The notes: generated from the sequence alone by a model not told the origin. Numbered from the stretch's first letter, positions 32,442 through 40,126 are shown. The stretch is DNA of 40,163 nt from 2-01-FULL-39-10-A sp964565795 (GCA_964565795.1 CAZMGC010000008.1:1-40163); one strand, 5' to 3'. Translations and numbers: made by a program.

Positions 32442-32470
32442 ATTGTTGATCTTTCTGAAGCAATTGTCAA
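32442..32470 (-). promoter_or_regulatory. Promoter of the membrane protein gene (leaderless geometry)
   Basis: Minus strand TTGACA (32470-32465), 17-bp spacer, AACAAT (32447-32442), 7 bases to the ATG at 32434, just after the ftsH stop. Confidence 0.6.
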
Positions 32471-32477
32471 TAGGAGA

Positions 32478-34346
32478 TTAAGCTTCAACTGGGAGGATTG
32501 CAGGCTTGTGGCCAGGAAGCATTTTCTTAGGTCCAATTAATTTCTCAAATCCCTCAGATTCAATTGTTTCCTGTTTTAGAAGCTCCTCTGCTAAAAGATC
32601 AAGCTTCTTTCTGAGTTTTTTTAATACTCTTGTTGCCTCTTCCATCCCCTCATCGATAATTCTTTTAACCTCAATGTCTACCTTAGCTTGCATTTCAGGA
32701 GAAAGACTATCTGTGTCATATGGGGATTCTTTTTGAACCTCTAAGGTAACAGGACCTAGGCTACTCATACCAAACCTCATGACCATTGCGCGCGCTATTT
32801 TTGTAGCTCTTTCAATATCATTAGATGCACCAGTTGTTATATCATTAAACACAATTCTTTCTGCTGCCTGACCACCAAGCATCATCGCGATTTCTTCAAT
32901 TAAATGTGACTTTGTCTCGTGCACTCTATCAATTGGCTCAGTCATGGTATGTCCTAAGCTCATACCGCGGCTGACAATGGAAATCCTGTGAATCGGATCG
33001 ATATGTGGCATTTCCCAACCGACGAGTGCATGTCCAGCCTCATGATATGCTGTCATTTTCCTATCCATATCCGTTTGGAGTCTTTTCTTTTCAGGCCCTA
33101 ATTTAACCTTAGTTGCTGCTTCCTCAAGATCAGACATGTCAACCTTTTTTCGGTTATTTCTTGCAGCCCTAATTGCGGCTTCATTTAACATATTCTCTAA
33201 ATCCGCACCAGAAAACCCTACTGTTCTTTTTGCTACCTTATCCCAATCCACCTTCGTATCCATGGGTTTATTTTTGGAATGAATTCCTAATATGTTTCTT
33301 CTGCCCTCTACATCAGGAAGTTCTAAAGCAACGCGACGATCAAATCTTCCAGGTCTGACTAGTGCTGGATCTAAAATATCAGGTCTATTTGTTGCAGCCA
33401 TAACAACTAATTGTTCGTTTGGGGAAAATCCATCCATCTCAACAAGTATTTGATTTAATGTCTGCTCACGCTCATCATGACCACCCATGAATCCTGAGCT
33501 TCGCTGTCTACCGATCGCATCAATTTCATCGATGAAAATAATTGCAGGCTGTGCCTTCTTTGCAGTTCCAAACAAATCACGCACACGCGATGCTCCAACT
33601 CCCACTAACATTTCCATGAATTCTGATCCTGCGATTGAGAAAAATGGCACATTTGCCTCTCCTGCTGTAGCGCGAGCTAAAAGAGTTTTTCCAGTTCCAG
33701 CTGGTCCAATCATTAAAACTCCTTTTGGAGTACGGGCACCAATACTTTTATATTTTCCTGGGTTTTTAAGAAAATCTACGATTTCTTCAAGTTCTTTTTT
33801 TGCCTCATCAACTCCAGCAACATCTGCAAAAGTTATTTTCGGAGTGTCTTTGCTATAAAGCTTAGCTTTAGATTGGCCAAAAGAAAACACACTGTCCTGC
33901 GCTCCCCTAGCTTGCCTAAATATAAAATAGAAAAATCCCACCATTAGAAGAATCGGAAGAAGAGATGCAAAAATACTAATCCAATTATTTAAAGTGGTTT
34001 TATCATTAATACTAACTTTAGTTTTACTTAAATCTACTCCTGCATCTTTAAAAAGTGTGTAGACATTTGAACCTGGTTCTTTAAAAGCTTCAACGTTTTT
34101 ATCATCTAGCTTTAAAACTAACTTGTTATCATGAACCTCGATTTCTTTCACGCTACCTCTTTTTACTTCCTGTATTGCCTGAGACAAAGGAACAGAATCC
34201 ACTTTTCCTGTAGGCTGATTAACACCTATAAATAATAGTCCTAGAAAAATAAAAACAGATCCATATATAAGGAGATTTTTCCAATTCTTTACTTTTTTAT
34301 TAACTTTGGGGAAAAGAGTTTTTTTTGTTTTTCTGCCTGCTGCCAT
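32478..34346 (-). CDS. ftsH: ATP-dependent zinc metalloprotease FtsH
   Basis: A 622-residue membrane-bound AAA+ protease degrading unneeded membrane and cytosolic proteins. Two membrane helices (~24-42, ~120-143) flank a small external domain; Walker A GPAGTGKT (214-221), Walker B IIFIDEIDAIG, SRH RPGRFDRR, and the zinc site HEAGH (435-439) are intact. Length is normal. TGA-TATAAT lies 9 bases before the ATG. Confidence 0.97.
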   Translation of the reverse strand: MAAGRKTKKTLFPKVNKKVKNWKNLLIYGSVFIFLGLLFIGVNQPTGKVDSVPLSQAIQEVKRGSVKEIEVHDNKLVLKLDDKNVEAFKEPGSNVYTLFKDAGVDLSKTKVSINDKTTLNNWISIFASLLPILLMVGFFYFIFRQARGAQDSVFSFGQSKAKLYSKDTPKITFADVAGVDEAKKELEEIVDFLKNPGKYKSIGARTPKGVLMIGPAGTGKTLLARATAGEANVPFFSIAGSEFMEMLVGVGASRVRDLFGTAKKAQPAIIFIDEIDAIGRQRSSGFMGGHDEREQTLNQILVEMDGFSPNEQLVVMAATNRPDILDPALVRPGRFDRRVALELPDVEGRRNILGIHSKNKPMDTKVDWDKVAKRTVGFSGADLENMLNEAAIRAARNNRKKVDMSDLEEAATKVKLGPEKKRLQTDMDRKMTAYHEAGHALVGWEMPHIDPIHRISIVSRGMSLGHTMTEPIDRVHETKSHLIEEIAMMLGGQAAERIVFNDITTGASNDIERATKIARAMVMRFGMSSLGPVTLEVQKESPYDTDSLSPEMQAKVDIEVKRIIDEGMEEATRVLKKLRKKLDLLAEELLKQETIESEGFEKLIGPKKMLPGHKPAILPVEA

Positions 34347-34355
34347 TGAAAAAAA

Positions 34356-34364
34356 ATTATATCA
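34356..34364 (-). promoter_or_regulatory. Extended -10 promoter of ftsH
   Basis: Minus strand TGA-TATAAT (34364-34356), 9 bases (mostly T) before the ATG at 34346. Confidence 0.65.
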
Positions 34365-34385
34365 TAAGCTGAATATTATTTAAAG

Positions 34386-35369
34386 CTAAAGAAGACCCAT
34401 CTTCTGCTTTGTTTCAAATAATGTTTGAGAGGCCACTTCTCTACAAATCTCAGTATGCTTATTTAACATACTTTCTAAATCAAACGATGATTCTATTTCA
34501 GTTCTTTTTTTCTGAACCGGCGACAAACTCTCAAAAATAGCATTCGCTAAATCAGCTTTCATATCAGAATATCTTATATTTCCCGCATTAAAATCCTGGG
34601 CATATTTTGTATACAAATCTTCTTTCCCGAATAGTTTTAGTAAAACAAATAAGTTTGCCACTCCTCCCGTCTTTGGCACCTCCCCACCAGTTGTTCCGGA
34701 ATCAGTAGGGACAGCCGCCAGTTTCTTTTTTATAGTCTCTAAATCATCAGTTAAAAGGATTGATGAACCCTCTACGGTCTTACTCATCTTCCCTTCCCCG
34801 GTTAATGAAGGCACATACTCGCCTTTTGTCGCAAATCTTTCAGGCTCTGGAAAAATTTCTCCATATATAGAATTGAACTTACGTGCAATTTCTCTAGCTA
34901 CTTCTAAATGTGGCTCCTGATCAATTCCAACCGGAACAAGCTCAGCTTTGTAAAGTAAAATATCTGCAGCCATAAGAACCGGATAGTATAAAAGTCCCAT
35001 GTTTACATACTTTGGATACTGGGCTTTTTTATCTTTATAAGTTGGAAGATCTTCAAGGCGACTTACCGGATAAATCGTACCTAAAAGATAAGCGAGCTCT
35101 GTATGCTCTGGCACCCTACTCTGTATCTCAATAAGACATTTTTCAGGATTTAATCCCGCTGCGAGGTAATCCAAGACTACATCTTTTACATTTTGTTGTA
35201 ATTTTTTCGGATCATAAGGAGTAGTTATGGCGTGCAAATCTACAACTGAAAATACACAGTCATACTCATCTTGAAGCTCAAGCATCCCCTTTACAGCACC
35301 AAAATAATTGCCGAGATGAAGCCGGCCTGTAGCTCGAATTCCAGAATAAACTTTCTTTTTGTTTTCCAT
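34386..35369 (-). CDS. trpS: Tryptophanyl-tRNA synthetase
   Basis: A 327-residue class-I synthetase charging tRNA-Trp. The HIGH motif is HLGNY (~18-22), the KMSKS motif is GEGKMSKT, and the bacterial VPVGIDQEPHLE segment is present. The frame has an ATG two codons earlier, but that ATG is only one base after the TATAAT -10; the ATG at 35369, 7 bases after it, is the likely start. The C-terminus ends ETKQKMGLL, a normal family end. Confidence 0.96.
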   Translation of the reverse strand: MENKKKVYSGIRATGRLHLGNYFGAVKGMLELQDEYDCVFSVVDLHAITTPYDPKKLQQNVKDVVLDYLAAGLNPEKCLIEIQSRVPEHTELAYLLGTIYPVSRLEDLPTYKDKKAQYPKYVNMGLLYYPVLMAADILLYKAELVPVGIDQEPHLEVAREIARKFNSIYGEIFPEPERFATKGEYVPSLTGEGKMSKTVEGSSILLTDDLETIKKKLAAVPTDSGTTGGEVPKTGGVANLFVLLKLFGKEDLYTKYAQDFNAGNIRYSDMKADLANAIFESLSPVQKKRTEIESSFDLESMLNKHTEICREVASQTLFETKQKMGLL

Positions 35370-35376
35370 AATCATA

Positions 35377-35385
35377 ATTATATCA
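35377..35385 (-). promoter_or_regulatory. Extended -10 promoter of trpS
   Basis: Minus strand TGA-TATAAT (35385-35377), 7 bases before the ATG at 35369. The position of a -35 falls inside the adjacent GC-rich hairpin, which might influence promoter use. Confidence 0.65.
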
Positions 35386-35387
35386 TT

Positions 35388-35414
35388 GGCGGCAGGACGA
35401 AGTAACCTGCCGCC
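35388..35414. repeat. Perfect 9-bp GC-rich inverted repeat
   Basis: GGCGGCAGG (35388-35396) and CCTGCCGCC (35406-35414) with a 9-base loop, between the trpS promoter and the stop of the leader-C gene. It may be the 3' hairpin of that gene's transcript (no T-run) or a member of the GC-rich palindrome family at 436 and 20641. Confidence 0.65.
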
Positions 35415-35420
35415 TTAAGC

Positions 35421-35840
35421 TTAGCTTAACTCTTTTTGAACCTTTATACTGGCTCCAGTGATTTCCGCTTCATATCTTCTCCCCTCCTCTGATCCACTAA
35501 GTCCTTCAAACACAACCACTGAAGTTCCCGGACTATAACAACTACTTCCCAATGTTTGTAAAGTTTGACGATGAATAAAAGTATTTCCATCTATCACATA
35601 TAATGAGCTTGATGGCCTACCATATCTAACTTCATGATCAATATCTAGATATTTATCAAGAAAATCTCGATCAGTTTTTCCGCTACTAATATCATCAATT
35701 GATACACCAAGCCTCTCTTGAACTTGCGCCTCCACGCGATTCTCAACATCAAGATAACTTAAGTCTTCAAATGTTCCATCTGGATTATGAAACCTTCTTT
35801 TAAATCCAGGATTCTTTACGGTTCTTCCTTCGCTTTCCAT
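35421..35840 (-). CDS. Unknown small protein with structured leader (leader-C gene)
   Basis: A 139-residue soluble acidic protein starting MESEGRTVKNPGFKRRFHN with no domain I recognise; the middle is helical (VENRVEAQVQERLGVSIDDI) and the end beta-like. The start is set at the ATG at 35840, 8 bases after GGAGG of AAAGGAGGTGA; an in-frame GTG lies within that SD, exactly as in the leader-B gene. An intrinsic terminator sits only six bases upstream of the SD. Not obviously homologous to the leader-A and leader-B proteins. Confidence 0.7.
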   Translation of the reverse strand: MESEGRTVKNPGFKRRFHNPDGTFEDLSYLDVENRVEAQVQERLGVSIDDISSGKTDRDFLDKYLDIDHEVRYGRPSSSLYVIDGNTFIHRQTLQTLGSSCYSPGTSVVVFEGLSGSEEGRRYEAEITGASIKVQKELS

Positions 35841-35945
35841 AATTTTCACCTCCTTTCCACTAAAAAACCTCCATTTCTGGAGGTTTGTATTAAAGCTAAA
35901 AACTAATTTTTTACGCGCTAAGACAAGCCTCCAATTGAAGGCTTG
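35841..35945 (-). promoter_or_regulatory. Structured 5' leader C: hairpin, terminator, SD
   Basis: Minus-strand order: hairpin CAAGCCT/AGGCTTG (35945-35924) whose loop and 3' arm spell GGAGG; terminator AACCTCC/GGAGGTT with T-run (35885-35862); then SD AAAGGAGGTGA (GGAGG at 35853-35849). Same element order as leaders A and B, in a more compact form. The promoter is unclear; transcription may start in the AT-rich stretch near 35950-35970 or come from the YerC-like gene. Confidence 0.6.
35862..35885 (-). terminator. Intrinsic terminator inside leader C
   Basis: Minus strand 7-bp stem AACCTCC/GGAGGTT, 6-base loop, followed by a T-run to 35862. Located 22-45 bases upstream of the ATG at 35840; its 3' arm repeats the SD core GGAGG. 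Confidence 0.8.
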
Positions 35946-35971
35946 ACCAATTTAAATTAATAAAATCAAAC

Positions 35972-36241
35972 TTAAACATTTTTAAATCTCCCATTTTGCA
36001 ACTCCCTTGAACCTCGTCCAACTGTCGCTACTCCTACACCAAGCTTATCTGCAATCTCATGCTGCGAAACTCCACGCTTTAGCATCCTTACGATTTCCAA
36101 TCGATGGGATAACTCAATTAACTCCTTTGGAGTTAATATTCCTTCCAGGAAATCTTTCATCTTTTCCTTACTATCCATTTTCAAAAGAGCATCTATAAAC
36201 TCCTCAAGTTGCTTATTTCGCTCCTTGCTCCTTACTATCAT
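35972..36241 (-). CDS. TrpR/YerC-YecD-family DNA-binding protein
   Basis: An 89-residue all-helical protein with a TrpR-type helix-turn-helix: ILTPKELIELSHRLEIVRML, then GVSQHEIADKLGVGVATVGRGSREL. YerC/YecD proteins share the Trp-repressor fold, but most are not known to bind tryptophan. The gene lies between trpS and an orphan sigma-like gene. Its promoter, TTGACA-17-TATACT ending 6 bases before the ATG, contains ACTAGTACG placed as in the E. coli trp operator, hinting at autoregulation (inference). Confidence 0.88.
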   Translation of the reverse strand: MIVRSKERNKQLEEFIDALLKMDSKEKMKDFLEGILTPKELIELSHRLEIVRMLKRGVSQHEIADKLGVGVATVGRGSRELQNGRFKNV

Positions 36242-36247
36242 CGTACT

Positions 36248-36276
36248 AGTATAGTGATATTAAGAGCAAATGTCAA
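36248..36276 (-). promoter_or_regulatory. Promoter of the TrpR/YerC-like gene with trp-operator-like half site
   Basis: Minus strand perfect TTGACA (36276-36271), 17-bp spacer, TATACT (36253-36248), then AGTACG and the ATG at 36241. The 8-bp palindrome TACTAGTA overlaps the -10. The CTAGTAC half site resembles the right half of the E. coli trp operator. Confidence 0.75.
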
Positions 36277-36317
36277 TACCTATTTGATGACATTAAATCT
36301 AGGATTTTTTTTGAAGC

Positions 36318-36890
36318 TTAACGGCTTCTCGCTAATAAATGGTCTATTCTTTCGACTCTTGCAGTATCTCTAAAAAAATAATGTCTATCATTGAACGTGG
36401 CACCCTCTAAAGGTATTCTATTCGTTGGAAGAACTACTTCATCCAAAGGCGTTCTTCTTGTTGGATGAGCTAATCTTGCTAATCCATGTCTTTTAATTCG
36501 ATCAACATTTTCTCCTGAAAAAGATAGTTGTTTACCGATTTGAGAATATGTATGACCTACGCCATCAACAAGACCATACCGAAGCTCAATAACTCTTCTT
36601 TCTTGTTCAGAAATACTCTCCAACATTACTGGAAGTAATTTACCTACAGCTACTATTTGTGTTGTATCTAGCGTTAAGGATCTAATATCGTAAACGCCTT
36701 GAGTAAATGCTAATATGTTTAAAGCTCTCTCCGCTTCGGCAGGTCGAGGCTGCTCACTACCATAATGGATATCAAATCTATAAATACCCCTACTTCTTGC
36801 TATTGAAGCAACGCCTCGCATAATCATTGCAAGATCATGATTACCTAGTGCCTCAAATTGCCTAGCATTTCTTTCTGCTTCTTCTGCCAT
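36318..36890 (-). CDS. Orphan sigma-70 region-4-like protein
   Basis: A 190-residue protein. Residues ~85-150 match sigma-70 region 4: LLPVMLESISEQERRVIELRYGLVDG, then TYSQIGKQLSFSGENVDRIKRHGLARLAHP, the -35-recognising helix-turn-helix. Region 2, needed for -10 recognition, is absent; the N-terminus (~1-80) is helical and unrecognised, and the C-terminus is Arg-rich. It could be an accessory transcription factor rather than a sigma factor. TTGAAT-17-TAAAAT ends 9 bases before the ATG, and those bases read CCCTCCTCT, the opposite of a Shine-Dalgarno. Confidence 0.8.
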   Translation of the reverse strand: MAEEAERNARQFEALGNHDLAMIMRGVASIARSRGIYRFDIHYGSEQPRPAEAERALNILAFTQGVYDIRSLTLDTTQIVAVGKLLPVMLESISEQERRVIELRYGLVDGVGHTYSQIGKQLSFSGENVDRIKRHGLARLAHPTRRTPLDEVVLPTNRIPLEGATFNDRHYFFRDTARVERIDHLLARSR

Positions 36891-36899
36891 AGAGGAGGG

Positions 36900-36928
36900 A
36901 TTTTATCATACTATGAGATTTTATTCAA
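36900..36928 (-). promoter_or_regulatory. Promoter of the sigma region-4-like gene
   Basis: Minus strand TTGAAT (36928-36923), 17-bp spacer, TAAAAT (36905-36900) with a TGA extension, 9 bases to the ATG at 36890. Confidence 0.65.
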
Positions 36929-38108
36929 ACCAATTTAGCTTTAATTTATTAAAATCTCCATTAATTATGGAGGTCCTTATCTTATTAGTTAAATTTACAG
37001 TGAAATAAACATTGTGATATGAAGCTAAAGTATATGCCAATAACTCCCTACTCCTAAACAAATGGTTTATATAAGCTCTAGGATAAGTTTTGCAAACATA
37101 ACAATCACAATTAGGATCAATTGGTTTTAAATCAGAGGCAAATTTAGACTTAGTAATATCAAAACGGAAACGGTTCTTAACATTTCCCTCTTTTGGCGAA
37201 ACAAAAACATGACCCATCCTTCCAAGACGAGTCTGAATTACACAATCAAAAGTGTCAATTCCCCGCGCGACCCCTTCGAAAATATCATCAATTTCGCCAA
37301 TTCCCAGTAAATGTCTAGGTTTTTCATCATCTAATTCTTCTATTGTCCAATTTATAACTTCATATAAATTCTTTTTAGAAGAATGTGCTCCGCCAAGCGC
37401 TACTGCATCGAAATTTTCGTTTACAAATTTCGCCGATTCTTTTCTCAAATCTTCAAACTGACCACCATGAGTTACACCATACATTAGCTGATCCGCTCTT
37501 TTATGAGCCTTAAGCGACCTTAAAAGCCACTTTTCTGTAAGCTCTAGAGACTTCAAAGTCTGAGCCTCATCATAAGTTGGCGACTCTAAATCATCAAAAG
37601 CGACTATTAAATCAGCTCCTAATTTTTCCTGAATTTCAATTGAAGTCTCTGGCGTTAATTTGTGTTTAGTTCCGTCAATATGAGACTGGAACTCTACTCC
37701 ATCCTCTGTAATCCTATTCAATCGAGGCTTCGCATCTATATTCTCTTGTCCTGAGCTTGCCGAAGGATCTTTTAAAAACTTTACTCCTGGCTTTTCAAGC
37801 CCAACTCCGAGGGAAAATACCTGAAATCCACCTGAATCTGTAAAAGTAGGCCCATTCCAATCCATCATCTTCGCAAGTCCTCCCATTCTCTCTACTAAAT
37901 CTTCGCCAGGTTGAAGCATAAGATGATATGTATTTCCCAAAACTGCCTGAGGTTTTATTTCTCTAATTTGAGCTCCAGTCATAGATTTTAAAGTCCCTTT
38001 TGTACCTACTGGAAAAAACGCAGGAGTGAGAATATCCCCATGTGAAGTTTTTATTACTCCAGCTCTAGCAGATTTATGTTTTGAAATTATCTTAAACTTC
38101 GGTTTCAT
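36921..38108 (-). CDS. tgt: Queuine/preQ1 tRNA-guanine transglycosylase, divergent
   Basis: A 395-residue enzyme exchanging guanine 34 of Asp, Asn, His and Tyr tRNAs for a queuosine precursor. Conserved: TFTDSGGFQVFSLG (D91), nucleophile D288 in TFDCV, and the zinc site CDCYVC (C334, C336, C339) with H365. Unusual pocket residues by eye: GVTHGGQFEDLR has His214 where IVQGG normally gives Gln, GGAHSSK replaces GGLSVGE, and FDCVIQTR replaces FDCVMPTR. A DPSASSGQ insertion (~114-121) comes from a small repeat. TATAAT lies 8 bases before the ATG. Confidence 0.92.
   Translation of the reverse strand: MKPKFKIISKHKSARAGVIKTSHGDILTPAFFPVGTKGTLKSMTGAQIREIKPQAVLGNTYHLMLQPGEDLVERMGGLAKMMDWNGPTFTDSGGFQVFSLGVGLEKPGVKFLKDPSASSGQENIDAKPRLNRITEDGVEFQSHIDGTKHKLTPETSIEIQEKLGADLIVAFDDLESPTYDEAQTLKSLELTEKWLLRSLKAHKRADQLMYGVTHGGQFEDLRKESAKFVNENFDAVALGGAHSSKKNLYEVINWTIEELDDEKPRHLLGIGEIDDIFEGVARGIDTFDCVIQTRLGRMGHVFVSPKEGNVKNRFRFDITKSKFASDLKPIDPNCDCYVCKTYPRAYINHLFRSRELLAYTLASYHNVYFTVNLTNKIRTSIINGDFNKLKLNWFE
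37745..37769. repeat. Short palindromic repeat inserted in frame in tgt
   Basis: The 25 bp from 37745 to 37769, starting CTTGTCCTGAGC and ending CCGAAGGATC, encode DPSASSGQ on the minus strand. From memory this sequence recurs as a small repeat in many CPR and environmental genomes (DPS[AT]SSGQ in proteins). It sits in a variable loop between FSLG and ITEDGVEFQSHIDG, so the frame survives. Confidence 0.6.
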
Positions 38109-38116
38109 AAGCTCTA

Positions 38117-38122
38117 ATTATA
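38117..38122 (-). promoter_or_regulatory. -10 element of tgt
   Basis: Minus strand TATAAT (38122-38117), 8 bases before the ATG at 38108. The divergent -10 for the 38157 gene is 23 bp away. Confidence 0.6.
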
Positions 38123-38141
38123 GCTTATATTAAAATAGGCA

Positions 38142-38150
38142 TGGTATTAT
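38142..38150 (+). promoter_or_regulatory. Extended -10 promoter of the 38157 gene
   Basis: TGG-TATTAT (38142-38150), then 6 bases to the ATG at 38157; leaderless geometry. Confidence 0.6.
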
Positions 38151-38156
38151 TAATTA

Positions 38157-38819
38157 ATGAGTGAAAACGGAGAGCATCCAAATCAAAGGCCTTTTGAAAG
38201 AGCGGCTATGAGTTTAAAATCTAGATTGTACAGTTACAGAGGCCTCCATCCAGTCGAATCACTGGGTGAAAAGAGAAATTTAGAATCAGAGCTTAAGGCA
38301 AAAAAGTCTGTTAAGGAATTTATTAGTAAATCTCCCCAAGAACCACTTGCTACATTTCAAGGTGATAGCCAATCTATGCTTGATCTATCTAAATACCCTC
38401 AGGGAACTATACTAAGAATTGAATGGTCATTGCATAAACCGGAAATCACTGAAGAACCCAGGTTCACATGGTATGTAATTGGAGACAGAGAAAAAGATTC
38501 TACTTATGTTTACAGCATATCTTTTGTTAATAAAACACCTGGCCTAACTTTACCTATCGATGATCAACCGGTAGTATATTCACCATCTCCAATCAAACTC
38601 CATCCTTTCCCAGTTGCAGATATCTTATTCGCGCTCACAAATCCAAAAAATTCTCTCATAGAAGAACAGACTCAGGCCGATGTTGATTTTTACCACAATC
38701 ATATGCCTGTACATAAATTAGATGTTATGGCACTAGGTAGATCTGAAAAATCTGGCGCCAAAGAACCTAAGGAAATAACAACCAGGATATTAATACCAAC
38801 AACAGCAAAGCTCAGTTAA
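38157..38819 (+). CDS. Unknown 220-residue cytoplasmic protein
   Basis: No domain recognised. The N-terminus is charged and likely disordered (MSENGEHPNQRPFERAAMSL), and the middle (~70-200) is beta-rich (ILRIEWSLHKPEI, FTWYVIGDREKDSTYVYSI) with no membrane segment or signal peptide. The extended -10 six bases upstream supports it as a real, separately transcribed gene. It ends overlapping the convergent murD by 8 bp. Confidence 0.7.
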   Translation: MSENGEHPNQRPFERAAMSLKSRLYSYRGLHPVESLGEKRNLESELKAKKSVKEFISKSPQEPLATFQGDSQSMLDLSKYPQGTILRIEWSLHKPEITEEPRFTWYVIGDREKDSTYVYSISFVNKTPGLTLPIDDQPVVYSPSPIKLHPFPVADILFALTNPKNSLIEEQTQADVDFYHNHMPVHKLDVMALGRSEKSGAKEPKEITTRILIPTTAKLS

Positions 38820-40119
38820 TTAACTTCACTACCTGTTCTTTAAACTGATCCCCTCGGTCTTTGTAGTTTTGGAACATTCCAAATGAAGCGCAAGCTGGAG
38901 AAAGAAGAACTACATCTCCTGGAGCAGCCAATTTTGATGAAGCAACTACAATTTTTTCCATACTATCTGCTCCTTCAATTACTAAAGTTTCTGGTTTAAG
39001 GTTTTTAATTTCAGCTTTAATTCTCGCCCACTCTTCTCCTATTCCAATAATTGCTTTAATATTTTCAGCACTTCCAATCACTTCTCCTAATTCCTTGAAA
39101 TCGCTATTCTTTGAAGACCCGCCAAGAATTAAAATTTCAGGATTTTCGAAAGATTTTATTGCAGCAATTGCCGTTTCCGGTGTAGTAGAAAATGAATCAT
39201 TATAGTATTCGACTCCATTTACTTTTCCTACTAATTCAAGCCTATGCTCCAAGCCTTTAAATGCTTTAATTGCCTTAGTTATAACGCTTACCCTAACTCC
39301 GGCTAAATATGCAGCCATAACTGCGGCGCAAACATTTTCCTGATTATGTTCGCCCCTTAATAAAAGCTCACGAGTATCAACTACGGGGACTGAGTTCCCA
39401 TTTGTTCTCAAAATCACCTGATTACCTAATGCGAAACATCCCTCCTCTACCTCACGCTCGCGGGAAACAAAATAAACTTTTCCGTCAGTCAAAATATCTG
39501 ATTCATTACTTGCTGGATAATCTCTATTTATAATTGCAAAATCATTATTTGTTTGATGACTTAAGATATTTCTTTTAGCCTCCACATACTCATTTATGTC
39601 CTTGTGATAATCCATATGTTCGCTCGTTACCATAAGCATAACTCCTATGTGGGGACTTTTTTCTAAATCCGCAAGCTGGAATGAGCTCATTTCTAAAACT
39701 ACCCATGAATTAGGAGTAACATTTTCTAAGAATTCTAATGGAGGAACCCCAATGTTTCCACCTAGATACACATCTCTACCATCTGCTTTTAAAATTTCAG
39801 CGATCAAGCTCGCAGTTGTTCCCTTTCCTTTTGTTCCAGTAACGCCAACTACAGGAGACGGACAAAGATCCATAAAAATTTTTGTTTGAGAGGAGATCTT
39901 TTTGCGAGAAACAAATTTTTCAAGCTCAGAAAGCTTGATGCCAGGCGAACGCACTACCAAGTCAAAGCTCTCGAGACCCTTCAGGTAATCTTCTCCTTGT
40001 TTTTGATCTCGAATTTCTACAACTGCACCGGCCTTTTCCAAAAACTTAGCACTTGATTGTCCTTCAAACCCTTCTCCGACAACAGCAATTTTTTTATTTT
40101 TAAATTGAGATAAATCCAT
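38812..40119 (-). CDS. murD: UDP-N-acetylmuramoylalanine--D-glutamate ligase
   Basis: A 435-residue Mur ligase adding D-Glu in peptidoglycan precursor synthesis. N-terminal Rossmann-like AVVGEGFEGQSSAKFL; ATP-binding GVTGTKGKGTT (~92-102, Gly where Ser/Thr is usual after GK); EMSSFQL; SEHMDYH; EHRLELVGKVNGVEYYNDSFSTTPETA; and SPACASFGMFQNYKDRG near the end, diagnostic for MurD. CATAAT lies 7 bases before the ATG, four bases beyond the 3' end of the tRNA gene upstream. Confidence 0.96.
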   Translation of the reverse strand: MDLSQFKNKKIAVVGEGFEGQSSAKFLEKAGAVVEIRDQKQGEDYLKGLESFDLVVRSPGIKLSELEKFVSRKKISSQTKIFMDLCPSPVVGVTGTKGKGTTASLIAEILKADGRDVYLGGNIGVPPLEFLENVTPNSWVVLEMSSFQLADLEKSPHIGVMLMVTSEHMDYHKDINEYVEAKRNILSHQTNNDFAIINRDYPASNESDILTDGKVYFVSREREVEEGCFALGNQVILRTNGNSVPVVDTRELLLRGEHNQENVCAAVMAAYLAGVRVSVITKAIKAFKGLEHRLELVGKVNGVEYYNDSFSTTPETAIAAIKSFENPEILILGGSSKNSDFKELGEVIGSAENIKAIIGIGEEWARIKAEIKNLKPETLVIEGADSMEKIVVASSKLAAPGDVVLLSPACASFGMFQNYKDRGDQFKEQVVKLIN

Positions 40120-40126
40120 AATGACG

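Noticed and set aside
32435..32536. N-terminal extension of the membrane protein into ftsH
   Set aside because: The promoter TTGACA-17-AACAAT lies within it, and the extension is not membrane-protein-like.
33487..33858. 123-codon plus-strand frame opposite ftsH
   Set aside because: Antisense shadow of a highly conserved AAA+ coding region.
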